Source of the DNA: Pseudophaeomoniella oleicola
Taxonomy: Eukaryota; Ascomycota; Eurotiomycetes; Phaeomoniellales; Phaeomoniellaceae
NCBI GenBank assembly: GCA_003868215.1
Contig: QWDQ01000018.1
Span: 364,186-428,185, forward strand
Direction of reading: 5' to 3'
DNA: 64,000 nt
Positions 56,801 through 64,000 of the stretch are shown one piece after another. Every line of letters begins with the position of its first letter. The stretch's first letter is position 1. The translations under genes and the position numbers were made by a program. Below the pieces are notes generated by a model, which saw only the letters and a program-made list of their open reading frames with translations, had not been told where the DNA came from and did not search any database.

Positions 56801-57908
56801 AGCCTTCAGGCCGCTCCTTTCGAGAAGTTATATCCTACGTCATACGAGCCACGCCATCAATTTGGCCTAGACACGATTGAGGAAAATCCTAGATCCCCAA
56901 GACGACGCGGGATGGTTGGCTCTCCGGAGACTGCGAGGAAGTGGTCATGGTTTAACAAACGACGCACTGAGAGCAACTCGAGTGAATCTCCGCCGACTCC
57001 CCCGCTCAAAGACGGAGCTTCCAACCTTGCTCGCCTTGCTCCTAGTCAGTCTCACAGTTCACAGGGTTCTAGAGTGGCTTCCAATCCCATTGACGGTCCC
57101 ACCGCTGCTATGGCTCCAGTAATTGTTCAAGGTGGTCCAGAAGAAAAATACGTGGAGCCAACGGCCGTAGACGCGAAAACTGGCGCCGGCAAAGCTGGCA
57201 AGAAATGGTTCAGCAAGGTTTTCGGCAAGAACAAGACCAAAGCCGATGAACACGAAATCAGTAAGCATCACAGCAGTGCCAGCTTCTTTCTTCAACTAAC
57301 AAATCCAGTCATCAACGATACGGACTCACAGACAACGTCCCAGGAGATGATATCTGACTATCCACACCGCCAAAATAGCACCAGAGATACACCCCCATTC
57401 TCCCCACCAGGAGTATCACCACGTAACATCGAGATAAATCAGAACTGGTTTGCAAGGTTTTTCCATGTTAAGCCAGCTACGAAGATTATATGCTTCAACG
57501 TCAGCAAGCAGAAAGCGAAGAGGGAGATCTGTAAGATTCTGAGGGAATGGAGACGCTATGGCCTTAGGGATGTCTATGCGGACAAAGCCCGATGTGTTCT
57601 TTTCGGCCGTGTCGATGAGGAGAATTGTAAGTCCCCAACATACCCAAGAAGTGTTTGACTTTCGTTGACGATAAGCAGATCTCCAACTGAAACCTGTCCA
57701 TTTTGCCGGAGAGTTCTTCACAGTACTCGAACATGGGAAACGCGCGAATCTGAGTGTTGGCCGATTCACCCAGGAGAGAGGTGCAGCTAGTAGCTTCTAC
57801 AGGGTTGTGGAGACTCTGGCCTTGGTCTGCAAGGAGAGGGGCTTGCTTGTGGATGAGGAGAAGAAGGTGAAGAGGATGGGCAGGGAGATGGCCAGATGTG
57901 GTTATTGA
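53876..57908 (+). CDS. Gin4/Hsl1/Nim1-family Ser/Thr kinase with KA1-like tail
   Basis: Four exons: 53876-54492, 54544-57260, 57309-57626 and 57679-57908, giving 1,293 residues. Introns are 51, 48 and 52 nt; the second is a multiple of three and stop-free. The kinase domain covers about residues 110-390: LGKGATGRV loop, K140 in AIKI, HRDLKPEN with D256, DFG with D274, and SCGSPHYAAPE. The N-lobe carries a roughly 30-residue insert before FGIEREVVIMKLIEHP, which I recall as usual in fungal members. A UBA-like helical block follows (QVLWYGVKQEELAARLL). About 700 low-complexity residues lead to a C-terminal KA1-like domain (NWFARFFHVKPATKIICF to MARCGY). Family members sit at septin collars and control Swe1/Wee1 and mitotic entry or septation. 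Confidence 0.95.
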
Positions 57909-58845
57909 GAGTTGTGCTCGTCTGCAAGAAGCCGGCGAAGCAGGTTGTGATCTCGTGAATCTTGGTGTGACGGTTCAGATGGAGAGGAATGCAAATGGAT
58001 ACGATTGACAACACGGAAGGACACAGATGGATAACAGACGATGCACTCTTATTCTACTCTTCTTTGGACTTTTGTTTGTGCATTTCGATTTTCGTTATGA
58101 GAGGATTTCCTTACATGGCGGGGGATTTCTTCTTTTCAGTCCCTGTTCATTCTCTGCCCACAGCCGCACACACACAGCTTGACAGGGCGTCTTGCCCTAT
58201 TTTTGGGTCTCTGCATATTTGCAGAAGAGAAAAGAAAAGCGAGCATTCTCATTACATGTTACGGGGCGTCATATAATAGAACATGGACAGCCAACCAGTC
58301 AGTCGGTCAGACGGCGTATGAATTGCATATTCTCTCTCTTTCCCCCTTCTCTCTGTGTGTGTATAAGGTAGATATCTCCCATCTTCCTCTCTACGTCTTG
58401 GCCACGGCAAAAGGGAGGTGTTGAATATTCGGCTCGATAGCCTGGTTGATGATTGAGTTCTTGAGATGGTGGATTTCCTTTTTGCGGAGACAAGGTTCGT
58501 TCGGAAGAGCAGCGTTAATTTGGAGACTTGGATTTATTGATGTGTGTCAATGGCTTATGACGAGAAAACGTTGGGTTTGATCTCGTGAAGCTGGCGATGT
58601 GATGGTATAAGCTTTCAGCTGAAGCGGTGGAGGGGGTGTCGAAGTAGTTATCGATCGATCTTGCGTCCTTCTCTCGGTCAATGCAGGCTGATACGTGATC
58701 TGACTCGACCGGACGGTATACGCCGGTTGATAGTTTCGTCTGTCTGAGAGATGGTGACAGCGTATGGGCCACGCCAAATGGAGTCGGTTCGTGGATGCCT
58801 TCAGTGGCAGATCATCTGATCAGTCAATATTGCTGACGGCGTTTC
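57909..58845. other. Convergent 3' region, no gene seen
   Basis: About 940 bases between the kinase stop and the IPI1 stop, which face each other. Confidence 0.6.
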
Positions 58846-59862
58846 TCAATCCTCTGTATTTGTCTTCGCTGATTTCAAGGCAGCCGTAACTCCACTGATA
58901 CTCCTTCCAACTTCACCGCCTTCCCGCTTCGCTTGTTCAACTCCCATTTCAACTAAAGTGCGAAAGTTTCTGTCAAACACGGCGACCCTTTCATCTGTGT
59001 CTTCGAGCATTTGACTATCGTCGTCTCTGGAGGGACCAAAAAGGTTGAGGTATCCGTAGGCGTTTGAGCGGACGGGGATCATATGGTGTTCTGCTTGCCA
59101 GTAGGGCCATGTAGCCACTAGCTCTTCTTCGACTTGTCCTACATGAGTGGTACCATTGTCGTTGGAGCCAATAGAGGTGTTGAGGAATTTGCCGAAGGTT
59201 TGTAGTACCTTGGCCATGGACTTGCCTTCTGAACCAGCTTTGCCAAAGCTCGTCTGACCAGTACCCGGCTTGTTACTATGCCAATTTAAGATAGACATAA
59301 AGCAGTTCATTGTCTTCGTGAAGCCTCCTGGGCATGAGACTACGTCGTCTCCTGCAACGTCTAACAGCCAGGACAGAACATCCACTGCCGAGAGGCGGAT
59401 GTCAGCAGCGAGGTGGGTCATGCCTGCCCTGATGTATGGGAGCATGTCCGACGCCTGATCTCGAATTTCTTCATCTGGCAGAGCCCGCAGTAACTTCAGG
59501 AGTTGTGTTCGGACGCCATTGTTGCCATCCAGGATGAGAGGCCAGAGTCTGGGAAGCAAGAAACTTGTAGGCTGTGGAAGTGGACTATCCACTGGCCGAG
59601 ACGAAACGAATGTCGTGAGGAATGCAAGTGAATCTCGCCTCTGAGAGTCTGACTTTGAAGTCAGAAGCGAAGAGTGATGCGAGAACTGTGCTGACGATGA
59701 GGGAGCGGAGGTAGTCAGAGACTGTTGATTGAGAACAATAGCTTTAGAACGAAAACTGGTGTCGGTATGGTTATTTGATTTGGGCCTCGTTTTTCCGACT
59801 TTGAGCTTTTGCTTCTGGAAGTCCTTCTTCTTTTCACGTTTCTTCTTTGCGCTGGAACCCAT
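58846..59862 (-). CDS. IPI1: Ipi1, Rix1-complex subunit in pre-60S processing
   Basis: A single exon of 338 residues. The N-terminus is strongly basic (KKKREKKKDFQKQKLKVGKTRPK), characteristic of Ipi1/TEX10 and likely its nuclear localisation signal. HEAT-like helices follow: SDSQRRDSLAFLTTFVSSRP, LLPRLWPLILDGNNGVRTQLLKLLR and the conserved YIRAGMTHLAADIRLSAVDVLSWLLD (about residues 140-170). With Rix1/Ipi2 and Ipi3 it binds pre-60S particles and the AAA-ATPase Rea1/Mdn1 for ITS2 processing. The length is close to yeast Ipi1 (334). It is divergent from the roadblock gene, with start codons 370 bp apart. Confidence 0.94.
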   Translation of the reverse strand: MGSSAKKKREKKKDFQKQKLKVGKTRPKSNNHTDTSFRSKAIVLNQQSLTTSAPSSSAQFSHHSSLLTSKSDSQRRDSLAFLTTFVSSRPVDSPLPQPTSFLLPRLWPLILDGNNGVRTQLLKLLRALPDEEIRDQASDMLPYIRAGMTHLAADIRLSAVDVLSWLLDVAGDDVVSCPGGFTKTMNCFMSILNWHSNKPGTGQTSFGKAGSEGKSMAKVLQTFGKFLNTSIGSNDNGTTHVGQVEEELVATWPYWQAEHHMIPVRSNAYGYLNLFGPSRDDDSQMLEDTDERVAVFDRNFRTLVEMGVEQAKREGGEVGRSISGVTAALKSAKTNTED

Positions 59863-60231
59863 TTCGATATTCCTCCACCAATGACCAGTACTGTACTATT
59901 ACTTGCTCACTACCCCGTCCTACGTCTTCATGGATTACTTTTATCACGAAGAAAATTCGTGCGTGGCGCTTGAGCGTGGAAGTATCAAACCCCGCAGTAA
60001 TGTTCTCGTGTGCTATCTATTACCACATCCCTTATCAACCTACGGCCACGCACTGATAACACTATATGGAGACTTCGTCCCACCTGCACAACTGTTCGTG
60101 CTGTTCCGATTTGAGTGAAATAACAACACTGCACAACTTATGGTCGTAACGCTGCCAGTATCAACCATGTCTCCTTGACGTCTGAATACCTTCGCGTTTT
60201 TATTCGTGAAGTTTAGGAAATACCAAGCATT
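59863..60231. promoter_or_regulatory. Divergent promoter of IPI1 and the roadblock gene
   Basis: 369 bases between opposing start codons. No gene fits inside. No named motif recognised. Confidence 0.5.
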
Positions 60232-60914
60232 ATGGCGCAGAGTCTGGAGGTAAGGACTCGTTACATGCCTTCTACTCTTTCGTGGTTTAGGAGGTCCCTA
60301 TCCCTTCAGCGTAGGAGCCTTGACTAATTATACGATGTGTATAGGCTCGGGGCCTAGTGTCTTCACTTGAACATCTTGCAAATCGTCCTGGTGTCATCGC
60401 AACCTTGATCCTTTCGAGAAATGACGGCAGCGTTATTCGTGCAACGGGCATCCTGTTAAACCAACCACTGAAATCCAACGGTCAAGCACTGGATAGTGAG
60501 ACGACCCCATCGAACGGGCAGGCTGAGGCCACAGACGTCGAGCCTGCAACCATCAACGGCTCAGGGAAGGTCGGCGCTTCGGAACCGACGCCGTTAGAAG
60601 TCTTCGCAGCCTCAGTGATGGCATTTGTATCATCGGCGACCGCGATGAGTGATGCCTTGCTACCTTCTCTACTCGCCGACAATAACCACGATGGTCCTTA
60701 TAGACCGCTCACTGGCAATGGGGATCGGCAGAATATGCAAGCAGAAGGCGAAGACGGGCAACAGGTGATCCATGAAGCTTCTGATGTCCAATTGCTACGG
60801 ATGCGCACGAAGAAACATGAGGTCGTCATATTTCCGGATAACAAATTCCTGAGCTGCGTGGTCCAAGAGGTGGGAAAGCACATACATAATACCGAAGGTG
60901 CTTCTCGGGTCTGA
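60232..60914 (+). CDS. Roadblock/LC7-domain protein with insertions
   Basis: Two exons: 60232-60249 (only MAQSLE) and 60345-60914, giving 195 residues. The 95-nt intron has GTAAGG, GACTAAT and TATAG signals. The roadblock/LC7 fold is split. The start, LVSSLEHLANRPGVIATLILSRNDGSVIRATG, matches LC7 helix 1 and strand 1-2. EVFAASVMAFVSSATAM is helix 2, and LLRMRTKKHEVVIFPDNKFLSCVVQE is the final β-strands. Two low-complexity inserts (about residues 50-85 and 115-145) nearly double the usual 95-105 residues. Family members act as dynein light chains or as Ragulator/MglB-like GTPase partners; the inserts prevent assigning one. Typical LC7 dimer residues are retained. Confidence 0.85.
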
Positions 60915-62661
60915 TATCGACACATCAACAATCAGGAACCCAGGCCAAACAAAAATAACACTGCAAGGTCTCCCAAACTTCACAACAAGCACAATCTACC
61001 GTGTGCGAATCCTCTCGATCCATCTGGCAAAAGGCGACAAAATAGGAAGCAACGATTAGCTCCAGAGAGGAATACACTCTGACGGCGCATAACCGAGACT
61101 CGTGCGCCGTCATCGAAGAACAACACTATCTTGACCTGCACTAGCTGCGCGCGCACCCCTAATGGTTGCGGAGAGAGGCTGAAGGCGATCGCCGAGGAGA
61201 GACGATTACCACATGTATATCTTCATTATCTATGGAAACCTACGGTCAGGTCACAGGTTGGGTTCAAACTTAAACCCAGCACTTCGAGACTCAGGAAGAA
61301 CGAAATCATAGTTGTCTCAGCGACGCGTGTAACACGATGACTGGTCGTCCTTCTCGAAGAGATAAGGACTATTACCATCGGGGAATAATGTAACAGTAAT
61401 TATCTTGTGCTCTTCTGAGCCAGATAGGAAATTTATTCTAATTGAGCGATAAGGGGAAGCAATCGTTCCAAAGAAGACCCATGAAGGCCCTTATCGGGCT
61501 CTGGGGCGGCTCTAGGTGGTCATGCGAGACACTTTGTACCCTTATCTTGCCTCTGTTCCTGACCCTGAGATAGTGGACTTCCGCGTATCGGATCGCAGCA
61601 ACGATAGGCGAAGTTGCACATAATTGGGCAGGTAACATCTGCTATCGAAATCATCAAAGTCACGTAGAGATAACATTTCGTAGAAGCGATAGGATGTCAC
61701 GACATTTTCCAATTCTATGAGGTGCTCTTATCTTGTAAGGATTGCGCGAGGGAGATATATATTTCGTGCCCTTCCCCAGACATATCATGCTTCTCCATCT
61801 TACAATATGCAGGTGGCTTCTGTGCCCTAGTCCGCAACCGCACCCAGATAGGACTCACTCAACTGGAGCATCGATTTGACAGACACATCTCATAGCAGCT
61901 TCCTAAGGCAATGAAAGCAGCAATGGCCACCTGTGGACATACTTCCTATGTCTACTTAGGGCACTCGAAGCTCAGGTATCTGGGCGTTGATTGATCTTGG
62001 CTCTGGCCTCGATGATCAATGTCGATACTAGGATAGAAGCTGGTCACCTGCCTGGAGCTTGGATTGGCATTCTGGTACTGGACATCGAATACGACCCTAG
62101 GAGGTATCCCTGGACAAACTGAAGCCCGCGTAAAGGCGTCCCACATTATACGACTGCAGGCTATTGTCTAAAGACACTCTTCGATCGGAGGACGGGCTCG
62201 AAATGGGAGGATTAGCGGTTCACATCACTTTCAGAGGGTCTTGCTATAGTATGTCGAGGATCGAGGGCCGACATGGGCCCATCATCACGGCAAGTCGAAA
62301 GATGGTTGTCACCTCGAAATAAGCGAGACTCGCTTGTGGCATCTTAGTGTGGGGGTTCCAACAAGCCATTCGATACAGAGAACGAAAATCACTCAACTGC
62401 ATGAACTTCCGTCACCAACTCATTACCGACTCGTCTTCAACCTGGTCGTCTCGTTGCTTCAATTTCGTTTTCCATGTATTGCGCTCGCCTATTGACTGAA
62501 CGATCACTTTACTGCGGTACATTGATTCCAAGTCGCTTTGTTGAAGGATCCGTTCGACTTAGTAGGCCCGAAGATACGGAGATACCGAAAACAAAAAGGG
62601 ATCGGCCACCGCATTGTCCGCTAGTGTGGACCTGCTCCATGCAACCAATCCAAAGGGGTAT

Positions 62662-62673
62662 CCCCCCCCCCCC
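62662..62673. repeat. Homopolymer run of 12 C
   Basis: Twelve C in a row, preceded by AAAGGGGTAT. Matches the length of the run near position 10. Confidence 0.8.
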
Positions 62674-63370
62674 TTCGACATGCAACCCGCTCAAAGTATG
62701 GGTTCGGGGCAGACGACAGGTTGGATGCCTTGAGCGGAGGTTCAACTTTCTGTATCGTCGCTGTCATTGTTTGACCGAGCCAGGGTTGATACGCCTTCCA
62801 AATCCGTTAATTTGTGAAGAGTTGTTACTCGAGCTACGATGTGGAAGTAGCCGGCGCATAGTCTCGAGGTTTTAAGATGCGATCCAGTCACTATCGATGC
62901 GACATGGACTAGTCGTCTACTGACGGGGTTGGCACGGTCGGCATTGATACCATAGTGAGAAGGCCAAGTCTAATAAGCTCACGGTGGTTAGGCCATCGTT
63001 ATTCTTGCGATCTCTGGACCTTTTGCAAGCTGGACGGATCGATGCAATCCCAGGACGAGCTGGACGAACGACGAACTGGACATTGAACACCTGGGTAAGA
63101 CGTCGTCGGAGTCTGTCCACGGGAAATTCTCGGCAACGACATACGACGAGCATTACGAGAGGCTTCCCAATACCACTCTACATGGGTTATGTGCAACTAA
63201 CTGGCGCTCATGGATCGTTGGCTTGGTAATATCTCGAGAAGTTGGTGGTGGGTGAGATGGCTTCGTTTGCCGATGGGCCGGGTAATTCAGGGACGAGTCG
63301 GTTAGATCGCCTTGAACGCAGTACTGTCACATGCCCACCCTGTAATATATTTGATGAAAGTAGTAGCAGC

Positions 63371-63384
63371 ATACTACGTAGTAT
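63371..63384. repeat. 14-bp palindrome ATACTACGTAGTAT
   Basis: A perfect inverted repeat with a TACGTA core, close to the end of the window. Confidence 0.85.
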
Positions 63385-63923
63385 TCTTCAAGGCATAATC
63401 TCGAGCGTCGCAGCTGTCAACACTATTATTTCCATCTCCAATGTGACGCTGGAACCTGTAAAAATGATCAAGGGAAATTTGTAAAAAATCCCTGTTCCTT
63501 CTGGATTCTAGATCTCACCTCAAATAGACAGGCATCCTATGACCGTTATCCCGGGTGTAACTTAGGATGTGGGAAATATACCTTACCTCAAGCAATCATT
63601 TGACAATGGGCGCCGGGTATGGCTGCATGCGTTTAAACAGGAATCAGCCGGGACGCCATTGCCTATATACCCACCACTAACTTCAACTAATCCTACACTT
63701 GCATTTCGGCTGCACCATGGCCACTTTTCTCTTCGCCTTTAACATAGAACTAACGTAGTATAGGTGGCCACGGGCCAACTCGTGTCAAGTGCGGCGACTA
63801 CTACGGTAGATTGGATTTCGAACTCTGGGCTTCCCCCATCAAACATCGAGCCATCCGAGTCGCCATGTGCTCAAAAATGTACTACGTACTACGCGAGCTA
63901 CGGTAGTATGTTCGTACGTTAAC

Positions 63924-64000
<77 letters not shown>
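63924..64000 (+). repeat. (GTA)n trinucleotide microsatellite, runs off the window
   Basis: About 25 perfect GTA units (77 bases) up to the last base of the window, so its true length is unknown. It follows directly after a cluster of ACTACGTA-type palindromes whose half-site GTAGTA is the same triplet. Confidence 0.95.

Larger units (their letters stand above)
60915..63923. other. Gene-poor right flank
   Basis: About 3 kb without a convincing gene. Contains a 12-C run at 62662, a palindrome at 63371 and a compact group of ACTACGTA half-palindromes near 63879-63909. Confidence 0.55.

Noticed and set aside
62474-62875. 133-codon plus ORF near the right end
   Set aside because: Contains the C-run, has no motif and overlaps an antisense ORF.
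1-64000. Search by eye for tRNA, rRNA, CRISPR arrays, transposase motifs and terminal inverted repeats
   Set aside because: None recognised. tRNAscan-SE and a repeat library would be decisive; my reading could miss a degenerate element.

Overview
The window is nuclear DNA of a filamentous ascomycete (Pezizomycotina). The evidence is the intron style, with short GT-AG introns mostly of 41 to 175 nt (typically 45-95), donors GTAAGT/GTATGT and CTAAC/CTGAC branch sites. The gene content also fits: a Zn(II)2Cys6 regulator, a Gin4/Hsl1-type kinase with KA1 tail, an Asp f 3-like peroxiredoxin and other fungal families. Intergenic DNA is full of short palindromes of the TACTACGTAGTA and TACCTAGGTA type. 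I cannot fix the class or genus. Genes lie on both strands at roughly one per 2-3 kb in the middle, with gene-poor stretches at about 1-5.1 kb, 35.3-40.2 kb and 60.9-64 kb.

Left part (5-24 kb): a Zn(II)2Cys6 transcription factor, an aldehyde dehydrogenase, a large acidic protein of unknown function (minus), the Hsp90 co-chaperone p23/Sba1 (minus), the ESCRT-III subunit Vps24, an ALY/REF mRNA export adaptor (Yra1/Mlo3) with an exceptionally long intron, a tiny single-span membrane protein and a small unidentified ORF.

Middle part (24-47 kb): a gene whose spliced C-terminal half shows a PD-(D/E)XK-like motif, a 1,618-residue WD40/alpha-solenoid/low-complexity protein, a small LSDEDLF-type protein, a GNAT acetyltransferase, an unknown nuclear-looking protein, and a divergent pair of RNA genes: TYW3 (wybutosine in tRNA-Phe) and MAK16 (60S ribosome assembly).

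Right part (47-61 kb): an Asp f 3-like peroxiredoxin, a DUF1348/NTF2-like protein, a secreted two-domain fasciclin protein, a Gin4/Hsl1/Nim1-family kinase, and IPI1 (Rix1 complex) divergent from a roadblock/LC7 protein. Most genes are housekeeping: ribosome and RNA biogenesis, endosomal sorting, chaperone and stress functions, morphogenesis. I see no transposon with coding capacity, no secondary-metabolite cluster, no tRNA or rRNA gene and no CRISPR.

Exon coordinates were worked out by hand from splice signals, frame and family conservation. Exons in evidence fields are listed in transcription order. The window ends inside a (GTA)n microsatellite.
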